Shown here: positions 16,159 through 24,442 of the stretch, one piece after another
Numbering within the stretch: the stretch's first letter is position 1
Layout: each line of letters begins with the position of its first letter
From: Haloplasma contractile
Lineage (GTDB): Bacteria > Bacillota_I > Bacilli_A > Haloplasmatales > Haloplasmataceae
Length of the DNA: 64,000 nt
NCBI GenBank assembly: GCA_016841945.1
Contig: JAENYC010000013.1
Location: 24,987-88,986, forward strand
Direction of reading: 5' to 3'
Translations under genes and position numbers: made by a program
The notes under the pieces: generated by a model
Told to the model about the DNA's origin: nothing
The model's database searches: none
The model's input: only the letters and a program-made list of their open reading frames with translations

Positions 16159-17481
16159 ATGAAAAAATTATATTTTGTGTTATTTAATCAATCATTGACT
16201 AAGGTTTTTTCAGTAAATAATGACCTACCATTATATGACACTAAAGTCAAAATAAATGTTGGGTTTAATGATCCTACTGAATATAATAAATGGTTTTATG
16301 AGAAATTTAATATTTTAGTTTATAGACGTTATGCCATTGATTCTCTTCATATAAAAAACGTCTATTTTATAGTTGAACCAGTTAAATACAATGATAATTT
16401 AAACTGGACTCATATTAGTCATTTATCTAAAGAGGTACAAAAAGTCATTTATAAAATTGCTGAAAACTATCATAAGAGTTTTAATGTACCTTGGATGAAC
16501 TCAGGATTTAGAAAATTTATTGACTTTGGAATAGAAAGTTTATATAAAAAAGGTGTAAATGAAATCATAAAGATAGAACAGGTTAAAAATGCTTATGTAT
16601 CGACTGTTTTTAAATATAAAACAGATATTGGGGATTTTTATCTTAAAATAGTTGGTGGTAATTTTATTAAAGAAATTGAAATATTAAAAAATTTATTATC
16701 TAAAGAATATATACCTAAAGTTGATGTAATTAATATAAATGAAGATAAAACAGCCTATCTAATGAGTGATATGGGTGGGAATAATTTAGAAAACAATTTT
16801 AAATTCGAACATATTTTAGATACAACACAACTAATCGCAAAACTACAAAAACAAGTGATACATGACTTTAATAAAACAAATTTTTATGATTTAACACTTC
16901 CAACAATAAATAAATTAATTGATGAAATACCTTATTCATATAAAGAATTATTAAAAGAATCTCCTTATCAACTAACTCATGAAGAAGAAAATGATTTACT
17001 AAATTCTTTAGAAATATATAAGAAGAAACTTAAACTCATTCAACAAATAAATGTTGTTCCTAATTCTATAGACCACGGAGACTTAAGACCTGGTAATATT
17101 AGAGTGAATACCGAAAAAGGACAAATCATATATGATTGGGCATGGAGTTCTTACACACATCCTTTTTTCACCATGATTCAATTTATCCACATTATTAGAA
17201 ATCAAATATCTCCGATAAATAAAGAAAAAATCATCAATACATATTTAAGTTATTGGTTAGATTATGGAAGTCTATATAACTTAAAAGAAATATATACAAA
17301 ATTAGTGAGTATAATACGACTTCACCATTATGTGATTGATAAATATTGGCTAGAAGCAATAAAAAAAGATTATCCAGAAAATAATATCGATCCATACTCC
17401 ATGGATGGATGGTTATATGATAGAAGACAGTACTATTATTATGGCGTACTGAAAAAATTAATTAAAATAAAAGGAGAATGA
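16159..17481 (+). CDS. APH-fold phosphotransferase with extra N-terminal domain (second of two)
   Basis: ATG 16159 follows GGAG with normal spacing; the in-frame ATG at 16120 has none. The product is 440 residues. Residues 1 to about 140 form an unassigned domain ending in NVPWMNSGF, a Pro-Trp-rich turn. The kinase part has FYLKI (ATP-binding lysine), DHGDLRPGNIRV (catalytic loop) and IYDWAW (metal site). This is a kinase paralogous in fold but not close in sequence to the preceding one, so the operon may phosphorylate two positions or two substrates. The following gene starts 4 bp after its TGA. Confidence 0.8.
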   Translation: MKKLYFVLFNQSLTKVFSVNNDLPLYDTKVKINVGFNDPTEYNKWFYEKFNILVYRRYAIDSLHIKNVYFIVEPVKYNDNLNWTHISHLSKEVQKVIYKIAENYHKSFNVPWMNSGFRKFIDFGIESLYKKGVNEIIKIEQVKNAYVSTVFKYKTDIGDFYLKIVGGNFIKEIEILKNLLSKEYIPKVDVININEDKTAYLMSDMGGNNLENNFKFEHILDTTQLIAKLQKQVIHDFNKTNFYDLTLPTINKLIDEIPYSYKELLKESPYQLTHEEENDLLNSLEIYKKKLKLIQQINVVPNSIDHGDLRPGNIRVNTEKGQIIYDWAWSSYTHPFFTMIQFIHIIRNQISPINKEKIINTYLSYWLDYGSLYNLKEIYTKLVSIIRLHHYVIDKYWLEAIKKDYPENNIDPYSMDGWLYDRRQYYYYGVLKKLIKIKGE

Positions 17482-17484
17482 TAA

Positions 17485-18441
17485 ATGTTAATCAGATGGG
17501 CAACTAAAGATGATAAGAAAGCTTGGCTAAAACTATCACAAGAATATGATAAGTACATTCTAGAACTAACTTCAGATTTAGCACTATGGTATGATGGTTA
17601 TGATGGATTCAATAAGTATATGGATCTAAAAATTAAAAAGAATAACGTTGTGATTGCTTTAGATAGAATGAGTAATCATTGTAACGGTGTGATTGCTTTT
17701 TCAAAAACACATAATAGAATTACTTTTTTTGCGGTCAGTGAAAAAGCTGATTTTGATAAAACATCAGATAAACTATTAACTGTAGCTCTACGTCAACTCA
17801 ATACTAATAAAGATATAACGGTTCAATTTCCTATTGGTATTTGTACAATATTTAGAAAAATCATCTCAGCATTTGAAAATAAAGGTTTTAAAGTTATAAA
17901 TGATTGTATGATGGCTGGTGTAAAGGCCCATCATCTAATAAGAAAAGCTACTAGTGAAAAAAGAGGAAAAAGTTTTCATTACAATTATGATGACTATCTA
18001 AAAGGTTCAGAAAAACAGTTTTGCTTGTTTTGTAATAATCATCCTGCACCAGTTGGACATTATCAAATCGCAGATTTAAAACATTCATATGCATATATTG
18101 AAAAAAATGTACAGGAAAAACTATTCGGTAAGGGTTATGTCATATCAAAAACACATATAGTAGATTTTGAAGAAATGCCTCCAAAAGAAATGGAAGGCTT
18201 TATGAGAGAGGTCCAATTAGTTTCAAAAGCACTAAAAAGAATTACCGGCGCAATAAAAATAAACTATGAAATTCATGGTAATACTGGCCCTCATCTACAT
18301 TGTCATCTCTTTCCACGCTATCTTGATGATAACTTTCCTGGTATGTCATCCATTAATTGTCATTTAACTGAGTTATCTCCATATGATAATGATGAAGAAT
18401 TTATGTGGTTTGTCAATAAAATGAGAGAAGAATTAAACTAG
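17485..18441 (+). CDS. GNAT-like / HIT-domain fusion protein
   Basis: The product has 318 residues. Residues 1 to about 150 resemble a GNAT acetyltransferase fold (IRWATKDDKKAWLKL at the start, then strands VVIAL, NGVIAFSK, ITFFAVSE). Residues about 175-318 form a HIT domain with FCLFCNNHPAPVGH near its start and HGNTGPHLHCHLFPR, the His-x-His-x-His motif whose middle His is the nucleophile in HIT hydrolases and GalT-type transferases. AAGGAG precedes the ATG, 4 bp after the kinase gene, so translation is coupled. HIT enzymes act on nucleotidyl-linked phosphates, so it may process a nucleotidylated product of the kinases. Function is inference; the domain calls are good. Confidence 0.75.
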   Translation: MLIRWATKDDKKAWLKLSQEYDKYILELTSDLALWYDGYDGFNKYMDLKIKKNNVVIALDRMSNHCNGVIAFSKTHNRITFFAVSEKADFDKTSDKLLTVALRQLNTNKDITVQFPIGICTIFRKIISAFENKGFKVINDCMMAGVKAHHLIRKATSEKRGKSFHYNYDDYLKGSEKQFCLFCNNHPAPVGHYQIADLKHSYAYIEKNVQEKLFGKGYVISKTHIVDFEEMPPKEMEGFMREVQLVSKALKRITGAIKINYEIHGNTGPHLHCHLFPRYLDDNFPGMSSINCHLTELSPYDNDEEFMWFVNKMREELN

Positions 18442-18449
18442 ATTTTATA

Positions 18450-19157
18450 TTATTTTAACTTTTCTGCTTCTTCATAAGCCCATTTTGCCTCTTCAGGTTC
18501 GTCATTTTCTTCCATCCACTTTGCTAATTCTTTAAAAGCTTGTATTGCTTCTTCTGTTTTACCTAAACGTCTGTATAAGAAAGCCTTACTATATCGTGCA
18601 TCAGCATATTCCTTATCATATTTGATACATTCATCCCAATAATAAAAAGCATCATTAAATTTTCCTAAATCCTGACTAATTTCTCCTGCATATAGTAATA
18701 CCGCAGGATGTTTTGGTTCTAATTTAATTGCTGTTTGACATACTTTCCATGCGTCATTTGGTTGATTTGCGCATAAATAAGCAGAGATTAAAAAGATATA
18801 ATGATATATTTTATCTGGTTCTTTTTCTAATAATTTCTTATATTTATCAATAGATAGATGACTTTGATTATTTCTTGAATAAACCCAAATTAACTGAAAA
18901 CTAACTTTTCTAAAAATAAACTCATTATTTTGTTCTTTAGCTATTTCTAATGCATATTCTAAGTTTTTTATCGCTAGATTTAAATAGTCTCTAGAACGAT
19001 AATCATTCATTACGCCAAATGTCCAATATGCCTCTAAATCATTAGGATTTTCATCTAATATTTTTTCATATTCATTATAAGCTTTCGTAAAAGCTTCTAA
19101 ATCATTTCGATTTCTTTCATATCGTTCAAAGTATGTCTCTAACTCTTTTCTATCCAT
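18450..19157 (-). CDS. TPR-repeat protein
   Basis: The product has 235 residues made of about five tetratricopeptide-like helix pairs (PNDLEAYWTFGVM; PKHPAVLLYAGEI; YADARYSKAFLYRRLGKTEEA, with the typical Ala/Gly/Tyr spacing). It has no signal peptide or membrane helix, so it is cytosolic and likely binds a partner protein. It is last in the sigma-factor operon, 4 bp after the small gene, and ends 8 bp from the convergent HIT gene. In this setting it may control or be controlled by the sigma factor; that is inference. Confidence 0.75.
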   Translation of the reverse strand: MDRKELETYFERYERNRNDLEAFTKAYNEYEKILDENPNDLEAYWTFGVMNDYRSRDYLNLAIKNLEYALEIAKEQNNEFIFRKVSFQLIWVYSRNNQSHLSIDKYKKLLEKEPDKIYHYIFLISAYLCANQPNDAWKVCQTAIKLEPKHPAVLLYAGEISQDLGKFNDAFYYWDECIKYDKEYADARYSKAFLYRRLGKTEEAIQAFKELAKWMEENDEPEEAKWAYEEAEKLK

Positions 19158-19161
19158 AAAA

Positions 19162-19380
19162 TCAAGCTCCCATCCTATTTTTTTTATTTATTTTAGATAA
19201 ATATTCTAAACGAAAATCAATTAACTCTTTACCTTGAGGATCTCTAAAATCTTCAAGTGACTTTAATAAGTCAGCAGCTAACTCATGAGCAATTCTTTTT
19301 TTTATTAAACACCAATTATTTGATGTATTTTCTTTATAATGATTTATAATCATTTCTTTTAATATTTTATCCACAATCAT
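19162..19380 (-). CDS. Small cytosolic protein between sigma factor and TPR gene
   Basis: The ATG at 19380 gives 72 residues; a GTG at 19383 and a GTG at 19374 are alternatives, and GAGGTG lies just ahead. The frame overlaps the sigma factor stop by about 14 bp, so it is translationally coupled. It is charged, helical and has no membrane segment. A lone Cys in SNNWCLIKKRIAHE does not make the His-x3-Cys-x2-Cys of zinc-binding anti-sigma factors. The location is where an anti-sigma factor is usually found, so a soluble anti-sigma or adaptor role is possible. No family is recognised. Confidence 0.6.
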   Translation of the reverse strand: MIVDKILKEMIINHYKENTSNNWCLIKKRIAHELAADLLKSLEDFRDPQGKELIDFRLEYLSKINKKNRMGA

Positions 19381-19885
19381 CACCTCTTGTCTTCTTCTCT
19401 AAAATTTTTAATGCTTCTCGGTATTTCCATCTAACAGTACCTTCCTTCATATTTAAAATGTTCGCAATCTCAAAATGTTTGAATCCTTCAAATACATAGA
19501 GCAAGACAATTTGTTTACTTATATCATCTAAATCATTAAGCAACTCATAAGTCGCATAATCATCGATAGTATTATCTTTTGATGTAATGTCTATATCAGA
19601 TTGTTCTACAAAACGTATATATCTTTTCTGTTTTCTAATGTAATCAATAGATAAATTCCTTACAATCTTGTAAATCCAAGCCTTGGCATTTGTATAATCC
19701 ATATAGGTTGATGCCTTATGATATATTTGTAAGAATGCATCCTGAACAATATCTGATGCTATATCATTATTATTTACAATCGATAATGAAAATGCAAATA
19801 AAGCTACATGCATTTCATTATAAATAGTTTCTAATGCATTTACATTGCCTTGTTTTAATTTAATCATCACTTCATCTAAATTCAA
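19367..19885 (-). CDS. ECF-type RNA polymerase sigma factor
   Basis: The product has 172 residues, normal for the ECF group. Region 2 shows DIASDIVQDAFLQIYHK and AKAWIYKIVRNLSIDYIRKQ (the -10 binding helix). Region 4 shows ISKQIVLLYVFEGFKHFEIA and LNMKEGTVRWKYREALKIL (the helix-turn-helix for the -35). The start is a TTG at 19885, with GGAG seven bases upstream; a Met at codon 7 is less well placed. First gene of a three-gene operon with a small protein and a TPR protein. A matching ECF-like promoter lies just upstream, so it probably activates itself. Confidence 0.85.
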   Translation of the reverse strand: MNLDEVMIKLKQGNVNALETIYNEMHVALFAFSLSIVNNNDIASDIVQDAFLQIYHKASTYMDYTNAKAWIYKIVRNLSIDYIRKQKRYIRFVEQSDIDITSKDNTIDDYATYELLNDLDDISKQIVLLYVFEGFKHFEIANILNMKEGTVRWKYREALKILEKKTRGDDCG

Positions 19886-19908
19886 ATTGTCACTCCTCTC
19901 ACATATAT

Positions 19909-19934
19909 AACGAATACAAACTCCTTTTTGTTGG
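19909..19934 (-). promoter_or_regulatory. Candidate ECF-type promoter of the sigma operon
   Basis: On the minus strand CCAAC is followed after 17 bases by CGTTAT. This fits the general ECF pattern (AAC at -35, CGT at -10) and not the TTGACA/TATAAT pattern. It lies about 25-50 bp before the sigma factor start, as expected for autoregulation. Assigned by eye. Confidence 0.4.
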
Positions 19935-20066
19935 AATTTTTTTAATTTTTTCCATTATAACATTAATTCATTACAATAGGTTTAGAAGTTATAAATAATC
20001 TCTTTTTTTAGAAGAAAGAAGATAAAACGATGTGTTAATGTTAAAATTATGTACTATATATTAATA

Positions 20067-20115
20067 TTGAAACAATAATACCTATGGTTTATAATAATTA
20101 TAGGTACATATTTTT
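20067..20115 (+). promoter_or_regulatory. Hairpin-embedded promoter element D
   Basis: TTGAAA (20067-20072), 17 bases, TATAAT (20090-20095). The arms TACCTATGGTT (20079-20089) and AATTATAGGTA (20096-20106) pair through two G-U pairs, and ATATTTTT follows. The upstream neighbour is transcribed away, so this cannot be its terminator. The next gene starts 17 bp later with GGGAG between. Confidence 0.6.
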
Positions 20116-20131
20116 ATATAGGGAGATTATG

Positions 20132-20863
20132 ATGAGAATAGGATTAGTATCAAAAGAATTTAAAAATAAAGACATAGAATTTAATATAAATCAAATAAAA
20201 GAAACTGCCATTCAATATAAAAATAAAAATATTGATTTTTTGTGTTTTGGTGAGGCATTCCTTCAAGGATTTGATGCTTTTACATGGGAAGTTGAACATG
20301 ACCAAAAAATAGCGATTTCAAAAAACTCATATATCATAGAAGCATTAAAAAAGATTGCTAAAATAAATCATGTAGGATTAGCGTTTGGTTATCTGGAAAA
20401 GGAAGATAAAACATTCTATAGTAGTTATATTTTCATTAATTCTTATGAACAAGAAATTTATAAATACCGAAGATATACAAAAGGTTGGAAAGAAAATGGT
20501 GTAGATGATAATATTTATTTAGAAGGTAATAAGATAGGTCAATTTAATTATAGAAATAAAAAAATCACAGTTGGTTTATGTGGTGACTTTTGGGATGAAG
20601 GATATGATTACGTTAAAAAGGTTTCAGAAATGACTAAAGATATTGTTATATGGCCTGTTTATATCAACTTCTCTCTAACTGATTGGGAAAAAGAAGAGAG
20701 TGTCTATGCTAAACAATCATTATTATTTGGAGATAAAGTTTTAATGATTAATAGTATTAGTAAATTACCAAGATCATTTGGAGGATGTTTCGATTTTCAA
20801 AATGGACACACAAAACAAAAACTACCCTTTGATGTTGAAGGTGTTCTTTTTGTTGAAGTTTAA
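20132..20863 (+). CDS. Carbon-nitrogen hydrolase (nitrilase superfamily)
   Basis: ATG 20132 has GGGAG six bases ahead; an in-frame Met at 20084 overlaps the -10 box and is rejected. The product is 243 residues with the three catalytic residues in order: Glu in CFGEAFLQGF, Lys in YRRYTKGW, Cys in VGLCGDFWDEG. The family cleaves non-peptide C-N bonds in amides, nitriles and carbamoyl compounds. It is followed after 16 bp by a methyltransferase gene with its own ribosome binding site, so the two form an operon. The substrate cannot be read from the sequence. Confidence 0.85.
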   Translation: MRIGLVSKEFKNKDIEFNINQIKETAIQYKNKNIDFLCFGEAFLQGFDAFTWEVEHDQKIAISKNSYIIEALKKIAKINHVGLAFGYLEKEDKTFYSSYIFINSYEQEIYKYRRYTKGWKENGVDDNIYLEGNKIGQFNYRNKKITVGLCGDFWDEGYDYVKKVSEMTKDIVIWPVYINFSLTDWEKEESVYAKQSLLFGDKVLMINSISKLPRSFGGCFDFQNGHTKQKLPFDVEGVLFVEV

Positions 20864-20879
20864 ATATCTGGAGGGACTA

Positions 20880-21638
20880 ATGAAAAATTATAGAGAAAAA
20901 AACAAACAAGCTTGGGAATTCAATGCATACGATTTTTGGGTCGAGCATTTAGGTTATCCAATAGAGAGAGCTAAAAAAGATATAGAAAACCCAAAACAAA
21001 GATTAAAAAAACATGCACAATATTTTGAAAATTATAAAGATGTGAAAGTGGCAAATATTTGTGGTTCTTGTGGTAAAAAAGCTATTCCTTTGGCACTACT
21101 TGGATCAGATGTCACAGTATTTGATATTTCTGAACAGAATAAGAAATATGCTTCTGAAGTAGCTCAAGCAGCACAAACAAAGATTGATTATGTTGTAGGC
21201 GATGTATTAGAAATAAATTTATCTAAATATAGAAATTATTTTGACATAGTTTTCATGGAAGGCGGTATCCTACACTATTTTCATAATATTGATCAGTTTA
21301 TGAGTATTATGAATCAGTTACTAAAACCTGGTGGGAAAATGATTTGTAGTGATTTTCATCCCTTTACTAAAATTTCGGATGTTTTGGATTATGATATGCC
21401 AACAATGAACTATTTTTCAACAGAAGTAATTGAAGGTGAAATGGCACATGCTAGATTTTATCCACAAGAAATAAGAAATAAGTTCCCTTTGTGTAGTTAT
21501 CGGAAATATACCATAAGTGAAATTATTAACTCTGTAATTAATAATAATTTTACTATAAAACAATTTGATGAACATCCTTCTTGGAACAATGAAAAATATC
21601 CAGGAGAGTTCACGCTCATTGGTATAAAAGATAATTAG
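20880..21638 (+). CDS. Class I SAM-dependent methyltransferase
   Basis: ATG 20880 has GGAGGG seven bases upstream; an earlier in-frame ATG at 20778 lies inside the nitrilase gene and has no such site. The product is 252 residues. Motif I is VANICGSCGKKAIPLALLG, followed by VTVFDIS (acidic end of strand 2), DYVVGDVLEI and DIVFMEGGILHYF, then LLKPGGKMICSDF. This is a typical small-molecule methyltransferase. The two cysteines around motif I are unusual but not known to matter. Substrate unknown; it may act on the same compound as the nitrilase. Confidence 0.8.
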   Translation: MKNYREKNKQAWEFNAYDFWVEHLGYPIERAKKDIENPKQRLKKHAQYFENYKDVKVANICGSCGKKAIPLALLGSDVTVFDISEQNKKYASEVAQAAQTKIDYVVGDVLEINLSKYRNYFDIVFMEGGILHYFHNIDQFMSIMNQLLKPGGKMICSDFHPFTKISDVLDYDMPTMNYFSTEVIEGEMAHARFYPQEIRNKFPLCSYRKYTISEIINSVINNNFTIKQFDEHPSWNNEKYPGEFTLIGIKDN

Positions 21639-21707
21639 TATCACAGTTTTTACTACTGTATATTTACATTAACAAACATACAGAATAATATATAAAGGAG
21701 AATCATA

Positions 21708-22235
21708 ATGATCTTTAATGAAGTCTTAAAACCAGATGGTCATATTACAAGGAATTTTCCAGTTCTTAATCGCGAAGCTGTTAGAGCAGTCATTATAAAA
21801 TACGATAAGATATTAATGGTTCGTTCAAATAAAGGGGATTATAAATTACCGGGTGGTGGAATAGAAGCACAAGAAGATCACGTTAAAGCAATTAAACGTG
21901 AAGTTAGGGAAGAAACAGGATACCTTGTTTCAAAAGTCTCAAATAAAATTGGTCAAGTATTTGAACAAAAACTAGATCAGTTCGATTCTGCCAAAATATT
22001 TGAAATGACTTCTCATTATTATACCTGTGAAATAAAAGAAAATATCAGGTTAAGTTTACAACTTTCTCGAAGTGAAACGAAACTAGCATTACGACCTACA
22101 TGGATTTCAATAGTCGATGCAATTAAAGCAAATAATCAAGTTCTTAATGGAATACAAAATAATATAAATAGTTGGGTAAATAGGGAGAGTTTAGTCTTAC
22201 GAATATTAAAAAAGCATTATAGTCATTTAAAATAA
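21708..22235 (+). CDS. Nudix hydrolase
   Basis: The product has 175 residues with an intact Nudix box GGGIEAQEDHVKAIKREVRE-ETGY (residues ~47-70), the metal-binding Gly-x5-Glu-x7-Arg-Glu-x2-Glu-Glu-x-Gly pattern. AAGGAG precedes the ATG. The family removes nucleoside diphosphate or pyrophosphate groups from X-linked substrates. It is 69 bp after the methyltransferase and closed by the terminator at 22246; it may be in the same transcript as the two previous genes. Confidence 0.9.
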   Translation: MIFNEVLKPDGHITRNFPVLNREAVRAVIIKYDKILMVRSNKGDYKLPGGGIEAQEDHVKAIKREVREETGYLVSKVSNKIGQVFEQKLDQFDSAKIFEMTSHYYTCEIKENIRLSLQLSRSETKLALRPTWISIVDAIKANNQVLNGIQNNINSWVNRESLVLRILKKHYSHLK

Positions 22236-22245
22236 ACAGTAATAG

Positions 22246-22280
22246 AGTCTTTGGTTGAAAATGAAGCCAAAGACTTTTTT
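22246..22280 (+). terminator. Rho-independent terminator
   Basis: AGTCTTTGG and CCAAAGACT pair, with TTTTT after. It lies just downstream of the Nudix gene. Confidence 0.85.
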
Positions 22281-22397
22281 AGACGACATATAAGGACAGA
22301 TTAATATATGAAAATATAATATAATTTAATCACAAATATCATATCATTTGTAGATGATATTATGATGATTTTCAAATATAAAAAGTGGAGGGGTATA

Positions 22398-22781
22398 ATC
22401 AAGAGATTAATATTTATAACAATAAATTCTAATGATTACTATTACTTTAGGATGTGAATCACAAAGAGATTCAGATACCAAGCAATAAATATGGAACAAG
22501 CTTAGATTTATTAAGTTTAGGGTTAACAGCAAGTGAAAATGTAGATGGAGATTTAACAAATAGTATAACTGTAAATATTAGTGATACAACAACTCAATAG
22601 GTATGATGCATTTAGTGATAGCAACTTAACAAGTTTGATAATTCCAGAAAGTGTCACATCAATAGGCGATTGGGCATTTTATTACAATGCTTTAACAACC
22701 ATAACAATTGAAGGAGATAATACAAGATATAATGATAGATGAACAGTAATTGGATTTCCAGAAGAATTAAGACCTGAATAA
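22398..22781 (+). pseudogene. Decayed BspA-like leucine-rich-repeat lipoprotein
   Basis: A strong GGAGGGG is followed by ATC AAG AGA where ATG would be expected, so the start codon is lost. Further frames give a lipobox-like LGCES, then ASENVDGDLTNSITV (Ig-like, DUF5011-type strand), then TSLIIPESVTSIGDWAFYYN, the signature of BspA/LRR_5 repeats, and NDR followed by TGA where Trp is expected. It ends with EELRPE and TAA at 22781. At least two frameshifts and several stops are present, and most repeats are deleted. The intact relative is the gene at 24443. Confidence 0.7.
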
Positions 22782-23131
22782 CAAAAATAATTCTACTTAC
22801 AACAACCTATATAAAAGTGTTGTTAATCTTCCATGAAAGTAATTAATATTAGTAATTATTAATAACTTTGATTATTTAAAGGTTTTCATTAAATGAGTTT
22901 GTTTTAATTCATGTCCTAACAAATTATCCCATACGATATTTATCATATATATCTAAAATAATAAAAAAATATAGAAATTCATATTGATATAAACTATAAT
23001 AGAAGTACTATATTTAAAATATTAATTTTGTATTATCAATATGATTAATTATCATTTTTCAAGTACCATGTTAGGAAGGAGAAGTGTATTCATGTACTTT
23101 TTATTAGTACGTGGGTGTATAACTAAATATT
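22782..23131. other. Intergenic stretch before membrane protein
   Basis: Very AT-rich. It holds a weak inverted repeat (AACAAC near 22800, GTTGTT near 22822), promoter element G and a short leader frame. Nothing else is visible. Confidence 0.4.
22972..23000 (+). promoter_or_regulatory. Promoter element G
   Basis: TAGAAA (22972-22977), 17 bases, TATAAT (22995-23000). The surrounding dyad is weak. It is the likely promoter of the 23132 gene. Confidence 0.45.
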
Positions 23132-23172
23132 ATGAAAAAGTATCGATATTTCATTTATCTTGTTTTGATTAA
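23092..23172 (+). CDS. Short overlapping leader frame (26 codons)
   Basis: An ATG at 23092 is preceded by AAGGAGAAGTG and opens a 26-codon frame that overlaps the first 41 bases of the larger gene at 23132 in another frame. The larger gene has no ribosome binding site of its own. The short frame may be a leader through which the larger gene is translated by reinitiation, or its overlap may be accidental. No conservation can be judged here. Confidence 0.3.
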   Translation: MYFLLVRGCITKYYEKVSIFHLSCFD

Positions 23173-24262
23173 CATTCTTATACTTGGAGGTATGTATTTT
23201 TTAAATCAATATCAATTTAGTAGAAAGCAAAAAGAATATGAGACTCATTTTGATAATCACATATATACAACCATTTCACTAGTCAAACACATAAATATCA
23301 TGATACACAACAAACCAACGGATGAATATATTGATTTATTCAAAGAAGAATTGAATAGTAACCTAACATCAATTGAAAATCGTTTAGTACTACTAGAAAA
23401 AGATAAAAATGGTTATTCTTATTTCCCAAAAGAAAAACAGGCTTTATATAATCATATTCTCTATACAATACAGTTATCAAAGGATATCTGCTTTAATATG
23501 ATGGAATCACTTAATAAATATGAAAGCACAACCTATGATTCTGATGTTGACTTTAATATTTGGACTGACTTGTACAACTACGACCGAATACTTGAAGAAT
23601 TATATGAACTATATGATAATGCATATGATTCAAAAGAACAATACGCCAATTATGAACCTCCTCTTATTGAAGTTCATAATTTAAAAATAATTAATAATGA
23701 TAAAGTTGAATTTAAATATAAACTATTTAATGAATTTAAGTCAGTGAAAGTTCTTAACATTGTACTATTTCGTAATGAAAATGAAGTTGTGGAGGAATTA
23801 TCCTACAATATTACCTCTTTATACACATGTGAAACTATTATATTTGATCATTTATTAACTGGTGAACAATATGGAATAAAGTTTTATACTGAAAATGAAG
23901 AAGAACTATATTCATATACATTTAGGACTGCTCATGCGGTTACTGCAGAAATCATTAATCCTGAATTTATAGATGGTGTCTTAAAATTTGACTTATTAGT
24001 CATCGACACTGATCAAACAATAAAGACTGTTGTAGTGGAATTGGTTGAGGATATTCCCGAACCTCATAGCTGGTTTAGATATACAAACATCATTATAAAC
24101 GATTTAAATGAAGGGATTGAAATGCCATCATTAGTTATAATAGAAAATACATATTTTAAAATATCAGTATTAGTCACCTATAAATGGGAAGATAATGATA
24201 ACGAACAAATAGAAGAAGTGTTAACTGAATATAGATTCTTTACTGGTAATTACAGCAATTAA
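23132..24262 (+). CDS. Membrane-anchored extracellular protein, unknown
   Basis: The product has 376 residues. A single helix at about residues 5-23 (FIYLVLINILILGGMYFL) with Lys before it is an uncleaved signal anchor, so the rest faces outside. Residues about 30-175 are acidic and helical; residues about 180-375 look like two beta-sandwich (fibronectin type III-like) domains, with strand patterns such as VHNLKIINNDKVEFKYKLF and GEQYGIKFYTENEEELYSYTF. It has no catalytic motif. Like its neighbours it may act in surface binding. I recognise no family. Confidence 0.6.
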   Translation: MKKYRYFIYLVLINILILGGMYFLNQYQFSRKQKEYETHFDNHIYTTISLVKHINIMIHNKPTDEYIDLFKEELNSNLTSIENRLVLLEKDKNGYSYFPKEKQALYNHILYTIQLSKDICFNMMESLNKYESTTYDSDVDFNIWTDLYNYDRILEELYELYDNAYDSKEQYANYEPPLIEVHNLKIINNDKVEFKYKLFNEFKSVKVLNIVLFRNENEVVEELSYNITSLYTCETIIFDHLLTGEQYGIKFYTENEEELYSYTFRTAHAVTAEIINPEFIDGVLKFDLLVIDTDQTIKTVVVELVEDIPEPHSWFRYTNIIINDLNEGIEMPSLVIIENTYFKISVLVTYKWEDNDNEQIEEVLTEYRFFTGNYSN

Positions 24263-24442
24263 GAAACAATAATAGAAAATAATTTTAAAAAATGAAACCA
24301 TAGAACGTTACCAATATTATTAATCATGTAAATATCATGAGTTGACTTATGACTAATTATCAATATATAACTAAATATAATTGATGTTACATATTATGCA
24401 TTGTATAATAAATTATAATTTTTTTTTAAAAAGAGGGGATTA

